Source: Telmatherina bonti (taxonomy: Eukaryota > Chordata > Actinopteri > Atheriniformes > Telmatherinidae). Taken from it: DNA of 64,000 bases. The notes beneath the pieces are model-generated. The model saw only the letters and a list, made by a program, of their open reading frames with translations. It did no database searches and was not told the origin of the DNA. The DNA lies in contig OW121824.1 of NCBI GenBank assembly GCA_933228915.1, positions 6,230,838 through 6,294,837 of the forward strand, in the 5' to 3' direction. Below are positions 34,828 through 46,425 of the stretch, in pieces. The position numbers and the translations under genes were made by a program. The stretch's first letter is position 1. Each line of letters opens with the position of its first letter.

Positions 34828-37800
34828 ACAGTCGAGGACATTACGAGTAATGAAGAGCAGGCTAACACTCAGACTGTAGGGAAGAGAGATCAGCTAATAT
34901 AAAACCAATAACGTCATAAACCTGGTTTCACATCCATTAAGTGCTCTGATTTCACTCCAGCGTTTTCCACCCGTCATCCGACCCGCTGACGCCGGGATCA
35001 GACTTCAGGATGGCAAAGGGAGCGCTGTGTTGGGGTCAGATTTGCATTCTGTTTCTTTCCCAGAGTCCTGGAATGATTGGCTTTTCTGTCACCTCCAGCT
35101 CGACTTGAAATTGTGGATTCTCCACAGTTCCGGTTGTTGGAGTCCCGTTTTCCACTGGAGTCCCGGGCCATCGAAGCCGGCGAAGCTGCAGAGACACAAA
35201 ACCAACCAGACCATCAGACTCAAGCAGGAAACACTGAAACATTTACACTTTCACTGGCTTTGAGGACTGATGCATGATCGGAGGGTTTTCTGACACCGAC
35301 ATGTCACATGATTTAACCTGCGTCCACGCGTGTCGTTATGAGGCGGAACAGGAACTGGCGGGACAGTAAACAACTGTTAGGTCAGATAAAAGCAGTTTGC
35401 ATAAATGGTTTCAGTGGCTAAACTGACGCTGTAGCAACATCTGGGCTGAGATGACTATAGACCCAGATCACACGTATAAAGATGCATTAAATGCAGAAGG
35501 GCGTCGGGTTGCGTCTCGGCAGCGACACGCTGCAGCGCCTCTGCATCTACCTGGAGTAAAACGACACCTGGCCATGTTTTCTCCCTGCAGAAGCGTCCAG
35601 CTCCAGTTTAACGCCATTTTCTAATTATAGCTCAGAGGCTGACATGCAGCGGCTAAGCCGAGCAGCGGTTTGTTCCTCTTTTCATAGGTTGCATAACAGC
35701 ACAGCACATGGTATGAACACAGGCTTAGCGGGAGGCACGCAAGCCTGACATGGTGAATGGAGGACGAAGTGCTGACTGCAGACGTGGAAAGTGCTGAGGT
35801 CACCGCTGAGGATGAGCTTTCTAAATACCACTGCGTGCTTTAAACAGAGGAGGAACTCTGCTCAAGCTTTTAGAACACAAACGACTGCGGCGACGACGTA
35901 AACACGGAGCTAATATCCAGTCCGTTTCACAGCTCGTCCTTTCAGACGGGAAAGCACACTCTCCAGGCTGACTCAGCCGCAGCATCCAACACTTTCCATG
36001 CCGTTAAGAGGAGCAGACGAAGCATTTTGTCTGAACGCTGAAGCGGATTTATGCCTTTAAAAGGCCACATGCTATATCTGAGAACACTGCCAGCACGAAC
36101 GTCTTACACAACCAGGCCTGCAGGCGAGCACAGGCCACAGAGATGGCGCTGCCATCAAGCCCTGAGAAATGACCACTTTATCGCTGTTCTTAGCTTTATA
36201 GGGAAACATTACACCTCATTAATCTCCTACTGAACGACTTTGATGTCCCAGCTCCAAGCAGCGCGCTGGTTTCGCATCTGCATACCGAAGACACCTGGTT
36301 CCGGCCTCATTCTGCTGGCCGATAGACACGTAATGTAAATAACACGCGTTAGATTTTTAGTCTAACTGTTCAGGCTGCGTGTAAACAAAGCTGCAAACAT
36401 GATTCATGTAGCTCTCGTTCAGAACTGGGGGCTGGAACCCGGACTTCTGGGTCTGCAGGCCCACTAGAGGGATTCAATCCGCCTGAAAACTGGAGGAAGA
36501 ACCGCTTCTTATTGTGTCCACGCTGTAAAACGAACCCCAAACGTCTCACTGTGAGATGCCAGCCGTAGTGAAACCGGAAATTCTGCTTTCTGTTGCAGAA
36601 GTACGAAAAAAGGAGCCAAACCAGACAATTGTATGTTCATGTTAATAACATGAGACAGAGCTGTGATTTCCTTTGGTGGGAGGGCGTTCGCTTCTCTCTG
36701 GCTCGCTGTGGTTTTGGGGTTTCAGAGCAATGCAGAGCGACACCTCTCATTCAGCTGCCGTTCATTTAAACCACTGCTTATGTAAACTTAGCTCCATGTC
36801 TCCGAAAGTCTCCATGTCGTTTTATTTTAAACCATCTCTCATCGTGTTTTCATTCCCTCGAGGCATTTCTTTATTTAAATCTTTATTTACTTTTACATTT
36901 CTTTTAAATGGTTTTAAAATTGTTTAAATTATGGTTGTTGTGTGACTGGATTTAGTGAAAATCACGTTTCCCATTGAGGACAATAAATAGATTGAACCGA
37001 ATTGATTTGATGTTAAACTGACGGAGCGAAAAAGACAATCGGCTTTAAAAAGGAGAGAAAAACAAACAAAGCGGTAGAATTCCTAAAAAGAGCTTTGTGT
37101 TTCTGTTTTCTAACCAAACAGACGTGTCGTTTACGGCTTTAACCTCCCTGATCGGACGGGTCCGACCCTCCTCTGAACCGCCAGCACCGCTCCTGAGGGA
37201 ACAATGCCCCGTCTAAAGAGAGGGGGGAACATCTGAAGATGACAAAAGTGAAAATAAGCAATAAGATTTTCCAGGATGAGATGCAGACGTTGAGAAAACA
37301 CGGCCATGTCTTGTGTTTCTGTGTGGTTACTTCTAAAGCTGGGAATAAAGGGAAGGAACTGGTTCCAGTCTGTAAAGATGGAGCTAAAAAACCTCGAGTC
37401 ATGCATGGCAGAGTTCCTGCAGAGCAGATTCGATTTAAGACCCTAAAAAACAGCTGAAATGGCGTCACAGAGAGAATCTGTGGCGGTCAGCTCGGCCTGA
37501 TGTTTTATTTAGCTGCATCTCTCAGACAATCCTGCTTTTGTTTTCAGCTTCAGCTGGTTTTCCATCTGCAACAGATGCGACCACACCTTCACTCATCTAT
37601 TATTCACACATCAGAACTACATTATCAGCCTCATTATCCAACATGAAGACGAATGTGGACATCAGCCCTGCTCAGCTTGGACAGGTTCCTGGCAGCTTAA
37701 TGGGTGTAAACCTATTAGATCCAACCCAGAATGAGGACAGCGGGGTGGAAGAGATGTGGGCTGAGAGGAGCCCGGCGTTGCTGGACGGCTGCATACAGGA

Positions 37801-38299
37801 TCAGATTCCTGAACAGAAACCAGTTTTCCTTTTTCCTGAACAGACAAAAGCACAGAAAGGTGTTCCACTCTTATGCAACGGCTTGTTTGTGCAGCTTTCC
37901 TCGAGCCCCGAGGGCCCAGTGGGAGAATTTACGACCTCCTCCTCCGCCACTGAATCCTGACTTTTACAGCAGCGTCAGGAACGCCAAATGTGACGGTCAC
38001 ATCCGCTCCCGGATCTGAACAGGCGGCCCCTCTCTGGCATTTCTCAGGGGCTCATTGGTACCCCCCACTGACCGAACCTTTACAGAACATACTGTACTCG
38101 TCTGACCACAGCGTTTCCTTCAGAGTACAGTCAGGACCCTCGCCAAACGGGAGTTAGATGGGGTGATACAGCCCTCAGAGGCATCGACATGTTTACTGCA
38201 GCGCATGAAGACTTGCTCCTGAGACAACACCCTGAAAACGCCTCGCTCGTGCAAAGACCTCAATAAAAACACAAAAACAGGATTCTTTAGGGGCACGCA
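34828..38299. other. intergenic, no gene recognised
   Basis: Even composition, many short frames (best 37538-37960 plus, 140 codons), none with a recognisable domain. A 'gaggacaataaatagattg' tail at 36975-36995 resembles a retroelement 3' end. Confidence 0.4.
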
Positions 38300-38339
38300 G
38301 GGGGGGGGGGGGGGGGTCGGGGGGGGGGGGGGGGGGGGG
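38300..38339. repeat. two adjacent poly(G) tracts
   Basis: 17 G, then TC, then 21 G on the plus strand. A G-rich (gggga/gggcg) purine tract follows at 38428-38500. Likely G-quadruplex-prone, and length may be unreliable. Confidence 0.93.
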
Positions 38340-38500
38340 TAGGACAGCGGCGGCACATGGCGGGCACGCAGCGACAGGACAAAATGTTCCCCAGCAAAGC
38401 CTCCGTAAGCCCTGCGCTCATTGTCCAGCCGAGGAGGTGGGGGAGGAGGGCGGGGGGAGGGCGGGGAGGAGGACGGGGGGAGGGCGGGGAGGAGGACAAA

Positions 38501-39703
38501 GGACGAGTTACACGACCAAACCGTACACGCATGTCTGATTCACCACACAGAAAGTTCGGATTTTTACCGAGACCAGGAAGGCATCAAACAAAGAGACGGC
38601 AAGTCTCACGCTCCGCTAGCGCTGCTCCATTATGACAAAATTTCTAATCACGATTATTTTGACTGAAATTGAAATCGCATTAACAGCAGTTTTATTAGGA
38701 GATAAATAAGCTGATAAAGCGGCTCTATGATGCTATGTCTAGTTTTCTGAGCTTTCTACAGTGTTATAGTGATGAATACTCATCAGACATACGAGCGAAG
38801 CCATTTTTTATCACCTAAACGTGTGTTTGAGTTTTCCAGCACAATCTACGATCCGTTTCCATGGCAACGGAAACTATTGGTCTCAGAGAGTTTTTTCTAT
38901 TTTGAAATTTTAGCGACGTCCCGGGGAGGGATTGGTCATCTTCTCTAGGTTCAATTCAATTCAACTTTATATAGCGTCAAATCACTGCAATGCCATCTCT
39001 AGGTTGTGTACGTTCACGAGAAGAAAGCCACGCCCACCTTTACTGCTCAGTATAACGACTCCTAGCAGTTGACCAATCAGATGCAGCTTACAGGCAGGGG
39101 GCGGAGCTTTCTCTGTTGTTTCTGGCAGAGGCTGATCTGAGAGGATCAATACAACATGAATGAAGGGGTTTGTGGGAAATGATTATTTCTCTGGCCTTTA
39201 TGGACTTGCCGATTAAAACAAACTAGACTGAAATGTCTATAATAGAGACACTTTGAATCATAACGGCACACGTTAGATAATAAAACTGCAACATCACGTT
39301 GTGGCTGTTAGCGACGACGTTATTCCCCACAGTGTATCTGGTTGGTAAACGTATCCTGGGAAAGATTTCAGGCTTGTTTATTTGCATGTTTAAATGAAAA
39401 CATATTATTGATCATCTCCTGGAAGCTTTCATAAATACGTATTTTACCAAAGTCTAATCCCGATCGGATCCAAATGACGGCATCTTGTAGCTTAAAATTA
39501 GTTATTTATAAATACATAGGTGGCTGCGTACCCATCAGAAGACTGCCATGTTTCATCGCCGTCTTTGACTACAGTAGCCGAAAGGGGACAAACTTGTTAG
39601 CCTTACTGTGTGTTGTTGGGGCAGAAACAAGCAAAGATGACCATAGATCAATCAACTTACCATTTAAAGGACTGTCTATACTCTTATTTTACCATTTTTT
39701 TTG
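38501..39703. other. intergenic with repeat fragments
   Basis: 38947-38985 (ttcaattcaattcaacttta, tatagcgtcaaatc) is the inverted end of a common fish repeat. 38640-38690 has words (cacgattattttgactgaaa) reminiscent of hAT relics. No gene recognised. Confidence 0.4.
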
Positions 39704-40008
39704 TTGTGTTTCATCATTTATTTCAGCTGATTTGTCAAGAGGCTATTAGTGGCTATTAGCGGCTATTAGCTATTAGCCGCTATTAGCCATTAGCAGTAGC
39801 TTGGTAGCAAATACATGGAGAGCATCAGCATCGATAACGAAACAGCATTATGTGCAGTTCTGCACCTCACCACCCGACGGGACTTTTGACATTTGTGACT
39901 CTCCGTAGCTTCGGTAATATGGCGTCGAAACGGCGAGGCAGTTTAGATTACTCCCATTCAGCTGTTAGCGTACTCCTGGATGGGAGTCATTTTCACACAC
40001 TGGGGCTT
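39704..40008 (+). repeat. dispersed repeat, copy 2 (pair of 699-955)
   Basis: Collinear with 699-955. It has an extra local ggctattag duplication (39740-39780) and an internal segment absent from the first copy. Confidence 0.65.
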
Positions 40009-41576
40009 TTAATGTGAGAGAAACTGAATAAAATCAGCATTTTTTCTTCTGTGCACGTTTTCTGGTGGAAACCGTTGGAAAAGACGATGGAACTGGAAAC
40101 AACTGCTTTTAGAGAGTTGGAAACCTGTTTTTTTACTGGAAACCAGTAAAAAAACCAGGTTTCATTTTATCCAGACAGAAGCAGCTTCGTGGGACATGGT
40201 CTCTCTGGAGCTCCTCTTTCTTTTACACGTCCCTACGCTGCTGCCTGATTATCCTTCCCTGCCAGGGACAACGTTCCATCAGACCTCCATACCGTCCCAT
40301 CAGACCCTTCCTGTGCAGGTAATGGGGGACGTGGCCACTGTGACGTCACCTGCTTCCATCAGTCGACCAGATCCTGACATAAATACACCATGTAGCAGAA
40401 ACGACTGCCCCCCCACCGCTCTGTCTGTGTTTACGGCCACTAATCCCTCACTCCAGCAGAGGACAGCTCTTCCCACTGAACCAGTACTGTGTTGCGTAAC
40501 ATTCAATCCCATCATGATGCCGGAGAACCAGGCCAATCTGAGGCGGAGGGCCGACACGCAACAGCATCTCTACAGCCCATCACCGCCCCTCCCGGACAGC
40601 TGGGAGGTGTTATGTCATGAGGCGGGGGATCTGAGCCGGCGTTTACAGTGAAGGGTTAACAGATAATGGATGAAAGCATCTCACAGCTACGGCGCCGAGT
40701 CCCGGTCGGGTTCGAACAAACAGACGCTCGCTCCGGGTCACTGAGCATCCACTCAGCGGCCGTTTGATGTGCTACAAGGAGTTTCCGCTCCAGATAGCAA
40801 ACTGAGACAATTCCCATTCTGCAGGGACACTTTTCCTCCCCGTCACGACTCCACAAGTTATTTCCTAATAAGTTCGCATGTTTAATTTGAAGGGGGGGGT
40901 CTTCTTTACATTTACTCCTCAGGAAGCAGCTTGACGGGTTTCCAGCACAGTAATAAGTCTTTACTTTACATTTCTGTGCAATTCAGTTTGACATTAATAT
41001 GTTTCACTTCCTGAACCTCTTTCCTCGTTCCTCAGATGAGGGTGACCTACAGCTGCCTGTGTTTAAATATACATCAATAATCCAATCATAATGGGATTAT
41101 TATTCATAATAATGGCTGCATTATTTAACGTACTTATGGCCTCACATGCTATAGTTAGCATGAGCAGGAAGTTCTCCGTGAGCGGTCCAAGTTCTCCTGT
41201 TATAGCAAACCGTTTATGTTTATCTGTTAGTAAAAACTGAACTGAAATTAAATCGTAATATTTGTGGAATTGCAATCTGCAATCGTGCAGCAAACGGACC
41301 TGGAACACAGATCCAAGTCAAATTTTAAATCAGTCATCAAATATTTACCTGCATAAAAACCAAACAAGACACAACAAGACGTTTTCTTTCCGCTTCACTC
41401 AGAAGAGTTTACAGAAGCAGCGCTCTGAAAGTCTGAAAAAAAGCCAAAAGTTCCGCTTCTATAAGGTTACGGATCTGAACAATAAATAAATACTTTGATA
41501 AAAAACTACTATTAACTAAAAAAAAAAATAATGCACATAATGCAGATTCAGCTTCATAACAAAATAAATGTCTAGA

Positions 41577-41621
<45 letters not shown>

Positions 41622-43712
41622 TAAATACATATGCATGTATGCACATCTGTGTGCATGTATGTAGGCATGTATGAGAAGTTATCGTATCTTCTTGGGGTTT
41701 AAAAAAAATCGAATATTGGGATTTTTTTGCTTCACAACTTTAAAATCGATTTTTTTAACAAAGAAATTTTTTTTTAAAATAAATAAAATAATCCATTATA
41801 AAATTTTTGTCATTATTATTGTTTTTATTGATCTTTTTATCATCTTCCAGGGCGTTATAGCAGCAGAATGATGGTCTGGCAACCAGGGTTTTTTTCCCCC
41901 TCATTGAAATCAAGATAAATGATACTGATGAGCAGTATATTTATTTTGTTTTTAGTCTACAAAAATCAGCAATATCGAGGAATTGTGAGAATTGAAATTA
42001 ATATGAATCGGCACCCGAAAAAAATTGGCATTAAATCGAATCGGGACAAAAGCATGTTGTCGCAGCCTTAGTGTTGTCTTTGTTTAGGGCTTGTTCTTGC
42101 TTACTGATTATATAAAGGGGTAAACAATAAACACATTTTGTTTCCTTAGGAGGGATCTTTATAATTATGTCTAAATGAACTTTAATGATGTGTTTATGTA
42201 TTTTATTATATAAAAGCCAGTAGTTGTTTTATTTTCTTTTATTTCCACCTTTTATTTCCACATCCCAGATGTAAAAAGACTGATGTTGTTTTCTAATAAG
42301 ATCAAATAAATAGATAAATAATATCAGGAAAGGAAAAAGGGAAACATATTATTGTAAAGCATATTTTAACCACATTATTGTCTTTTTGTTTTATTATAAA
42401 AATGACTGAAAAGTCTTATCTGTCATTTATTTATCTAGGTATTAAGTTCATCTTGTTTATTGTCTTCATGTGTTTTCTGTGAAACCTTTCAGATGAAAAT
42501 ATTCCGAGAGCTCCGTATCTTCTAGCACAACGCGTGGAGTTAAATATCTCGGATGAATCTGAGCTACGTTTTTTTTACGTAAACGTAAATAAACAGGTGT
42601 TGTTTACAGTCGGGACTCGGCCCGGCCGCTGCAGGAGCCTCATCAGACTCTCCTCTTTGTTTCATTTTAACGTTAATATGAAGACTTATTATCGTGCACA
42701 TGGATGACATTTTAACAATTCAGCTTATACGACTGGTTCGACCAATCAACACGCTCCTACGTCTTCTGGACCAATCAGGTACGTCGCAGATGGCTGTGTC
42801 ATGGCAGCGTGTCTGAGCGGGGGGGAACTGTGTGACCTTAGATGCACCTGAGTGAATGGCGTCTCCTGGACAGACGGGAGGACAGGAATCCGTCTGCAGC
42901 AGCCTGACGTGCTCTGATGGAAGCAGACGTCACATCATTGGCTGCCCGGTGCGAACACGAGACGCATCTACACGAACAACAACGTTCCTTCACTCTGCCA
43001 GCACACAGCTGCTCCGTGCCTCACGCCCACAACGCGAGCGCCGTTCGGCTTCAGGCCCGGCTGGAATGGGTGTTCAGGTGAAATGTGCTACCGTGTCAAA
43101 ACATCCTCCTGAAGGCTGAACGGATGTCCGTCAGAGAAGAACTAAGCACATATTTTACATGCAAGTCAGAGAATGTCCTCTAACAGGAAGCTAGTCGGCT
43201 TAAAGATCATGAATCCACAGGTATGACTCAGGAAATGATGTCACTGGGATCAAAGGTCAAATTACAGATACGTTTATGAAGGTAGGATGCCTCAACGCTG
43301 CAAACGACCCCAGAAAAGCAGCAACGTGTCTGGTGGGCAAGATGAGCACATAGCTATATATTAATCTCATTTATAATGATGGAAAACTCTAAATATTTCA
43401 AATAATATGAAGTTAACATGAAACTGAAAGTTGTTTATTTATTTCAAACAAGTTTGAATCTAAAAGTTTCTCTTTCTGATGGTAGTTTGGTGGATTTGCA
43501 GAGCGACCAGAGGCTTCTTTTACTGATTTTAATGCGACAACAGAAGGAATGTTTGGGCAACACTGTGCTCCAGCTGTTCAGACGGGAGCTTCGCGTGGAC
43601 GTATGACGGTTTGCAGAAACAACATGCATGGCATCTCCATGGGTAACATGAAACACCAGAACACCGGCTTGATGTGCCAACCTCCTGAAGCCATCAACGC
43701 GGCTCGTTACCG
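40009..43712. other. intergenic, no gene recognised
   Basis: Contains a (TA)n tract (41579-41618). A probable transposon relic lies at about 41690-42070, with cgattttttt and 'aatcgaatcgggacaaaagc' words. A 151-codon plus-strand frame (40196-40651) has no recognisable domain. 42840-43120 is CpG-richer but unassigned. Confidence 0.4.
41579..41618. repeat. (TA)n microsatellite
   Basis: About 19 TA units, followed by a degenerate ATGT-rich stretch to 41670. Confidence 0.95.
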
Positions 43713-44923
43713 TAGGGCTGGGCGATATGACCTTTTAGTAATATCCCGATATTTTTATGCCATGTCACAATATACGATAAATATCTCGATATTTACCTCA
43801 GCCTTGAATGAATGCTTTGGTGCATACAATCCCATCAGTAAGATGATTTTGTGTCTCCATTAAAACATAACTGTTCATACTGCATTAAGATATGCTGATT
43901 TTAAACATTCATGCCAAAAGGATGAAATTGTAACGAAGCAAACTGATCAAAACCGTATTTATTGAACAGTTAAAGCAGTGGCAGAAACATGTCATTTTAA
44001 AACAAAATAAAGTGACTTTGCATGATGTAATAAATGCAACGTATGAAAATAGGTGCTCTAGGGGGGACTTTTCAAATGATGAACTATTATAAGGCTTTGC
44101 TTTATGGATACGTTTTTGAGTTGTCGTGTCTTTTTTTAATCGCAGAGTTTAGCGTAGAAATCAGTCTTATAATCCAGGCAGAATGTCCTCGTATCGTCTC
44201 CAATAAACGGCTTCAGACAGTTTTTAATTCAGGATTTGATTCCCACTGCTTTCTGTACTTTCTAGAGACATGAGGAGCCAGATAAATATGCTTGTGTCAC
44301 ACACACAGTGGATGAGGCGAGTAAGTGACAGAGGCTGTGAATGTTATCAAACAGAATTAATTATTTTTGCGTGACGTGAAAAACTTTGTAATTTACGTCC
44401 CACTCTGTAATCCAGAGCGGGATCAGTGGTGGATTTGGCTGTTCATTGTGACTGTAGGTGGAGTCGTGCAGGTGTCCTCTCTGCTCCTCTGACTGGCTGC
44501 AGCTGCAGCCGGAGCGACTGAGTGCTTTAGGACGGGGAGAGACTCTCCTTCTGACAATAACTTTACAATATGCGCTTTAAAGTCAGTCGCCAAAACACCA
44601 GGAAAGTCTTCAATAACTTCTGTAAAAGTCGCTAGATTTGTCGCTTTTCACAAAAAAAGTCGGCAGATTTAGCGAGAAAGTGGCTCCACGCTGCCTCTCA
44701 TGACGTAGCACGTAGCTCATGTTATGTACGTAACGAGGTGCGCTTGTTTTAACTCTCTGTGCAAAGCGGTGCAGAGTCGAGGAGGAGGGAGGAAACCCCC
44801 CCACAGCTAAAAACACCTGCGTGACAACAGGATACTCCAATATGACGAATATAGACATTTTCTATATCGCACAGAGGATTAGCCACGATATCTCCAGTAT
44901 ATTCGATATATCGCCCAGCCCTA
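43713..44923. mobile_element. 1.2-kb hAT-like DNA transposon, non-autonomous
   Basis: The ends are 16-bp perfect inverted repeats: tagggctgggcgatat at 43713 and atatcgcccagcccta ending at 44923. Flanks cgttaccg (43705-43712) and cactaccg (44924-44931) agree at 6 of 8 positions, consistent with an aged 8-bp hAT duplication. The subterminal DNA is rich in cgatat words at both ends. The interior (1.2 kb) has no recognisable transposase. Confidence 0.85.
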
Positions 44924-44931
44924 CACTACCG

Positions 44932-45599
44932 TCACCGTTAACGCCGCCTACACACACAGCGTGTCTGCAGCAGCTAGCGTTATTTGGCGTCTGTAAAACA
45001 CTATCTTACTGTCTGAACTGCTTACTTTCAGGTCTGTGCGACTGCTGCTCTGGCTCCTAATCCTGTTTCCTGCACGGTGACGTGGGTCGCCACGGCAGCA
45101 GCTTAGGTTTTACTGGAACTGAAGCGACTGGGCCAACGGGTCACCTGCAGCCTTTCCAGCTCCTTGTTGCTTATTGTGACTTGATTCTTTTCATTTTCAG
45201 TAACGTAGGGAAAAGGGAAGTGTTTTCCCCGACCGGGTTAAAACAGTGGCTGAACTGGTTTAACTGTGACTGCTGGCAGGTCTCTGACGTGAGTCATGCA
45301 GCAGGATTCACTCAGCTTGTCTTCCCTTCAGCCTCACACCCGACCTGTCAGTGGAAAGCCATAAAAACTCTTGTAAACAGTAAAACGGGAACCACAGCGA
45401 CTTCACACAAACAACGAGACGTGTTCCAGACGGCGACCGCGGCAGGAAGACTAACGGCGTCAGCTGAAAGGAAGATTAGCGGTTTTTAGGTTAACGATGA
45501 GCGGCGTTCCCTTTAGGCCCGTGGCGGCGAGTCCTGCTCGCTTTAAACCCACTAATCGCGCGTCGCATCGGCCGCTCTGCAGCCATGTGTGAAGTAAAG
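44932..45599. other. 3' flank of stk35
   Basis: Sequence of even composition between the hAT-like element and the stk35 stop. No AATAAA on the minus strand; no other exon recognised. Confidence 0.45.
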
Positions 45600-45682
45600 A
45601 AGGGAGCTTACCTGGGGAGGAGAGGGTCCCTTTTTGGAGCAGTTGGGGTAAAAGAGAAGCGGTGTAGGGAAGGCGGGCTCTG
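45600..45682 (-). other. start of stk35 3' UTR with a strong unused-looking splice donor
   Basis: After the TGA, the minus strand continues 70 nt and then has a near-consensus donor (ccccag|gtaagc, GT at 45611-45610). No AATAAA is visible on the minus strand between 45682 and 44924. A spliced 3' UTR is therefore possible, but this is inference: I cannot identify the acceptor or the final exon. Confidence 0.4.
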
Positions 45683-46425
45683 TCACGCCGCACACGTGAC
45701 CTGGTCCATCCGCATCTCCAGCTGGAAGGCGTCCGGGCGGTTCTGAGGGTTGACGGCCAGCATGTCCTGCAGGAGCACCTTCACCCCGTCCGACATGGAG
45801 CTCCTGGCTCTCTGGGGGATGTGGAGCACCATCTTGGGGTTCTCCAGCAGAGCCTCGCCAACGGGAACGATCTCCGAGCCCTGCCGGATGTAGGTGCCCA
45901 GCAGTTCCCGCTTGGACTCTGCATCGATGAAGGTGATCCGCTCCACCATGGCCCAGATGATGATGCCCAGGGCGAAGATGTCTGCCTTGGCCGTGTAGTG
46001 TCCCTCCCACACCTCGGGCGCCATGTAGAAGTCCGACCCGCAGGCTGACGACAGCCAGAACTTGTTGATGTTGGCGCAGTTGTTCAGGTTGCTCACTTTG
46101 CCCCCAGCTCCTGTCGCCGGGTGCTCCTCGCCGCTTCTAGAGTTCAGACCCGCGCAAACCTTACTGAGGCCGAAGTCGGCCACCTTCAGCACAGGTGAGC
46201 CGGACGTCTGGGAGATGAGGATGTTGTCTGGCTTCAGGTCGCGGTGCACGATGTTGTTCTTGTGCAGGAAGGCGATAGCACTGGTCAGCTGGCGCATGAA
46301 GCTCTTGTTGGTCTGGGGGTCGGGCCGGCGAGACAAGATGTACTGGTTCAGGTCGCCGCCTTCGCAAAACTCCATGACGAACCAGAGGTAGCACGGCTCT
46401 GTTGGGTAGCCGAGGATGCGCTCGC
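45683..46425 (-). CDS. stk35: stk35 coding exon 2 (kinase C-lobe to stop)
   Basis: The exon follows a pyrimidine-rich acceptor (ctctttcccctgcag, AG at 46427-46426). Its first two bases complete glycine 171, and it continues ERILGYPTEPCYLWFVMEFC. It carries the catalytic loop, DFG, an activation segment of STK35 type with a variable insert (about residues 262-292), APE, and the rest of the C-lobe, ending at TGA (45685-45683). The G-E junction matches the exon boundary expected for the STK35/PDIK1L pair (family knowledge). Confidence 0.94.

Noticed and set aside
35036..35242. Minus-strand frame with coding-like composition (68 codons)
   Set aside because: Considered as an isolated exon, but no family was recognised and no convincing splice-site pair was seen.
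37538..37960. 140-codon frame
   Set aside because: No recognisable domain or homologue; an opposite-strand frame overlaps it. Not enough to call a gene.
40196..40651. 151-codon frame with a hydrophobic N-terminus, possible secreted protein
   Set aside because: No recognisable domain, no supporting splice context, and the Pro/Ser/Thr-rich composition is typical of random GC-richer DNA.
45552..46010. 152-codon minus-strand frame overlapping stk35 exon 2
   Set aside because: It is an out-of-frame shadow of the kinase exon.
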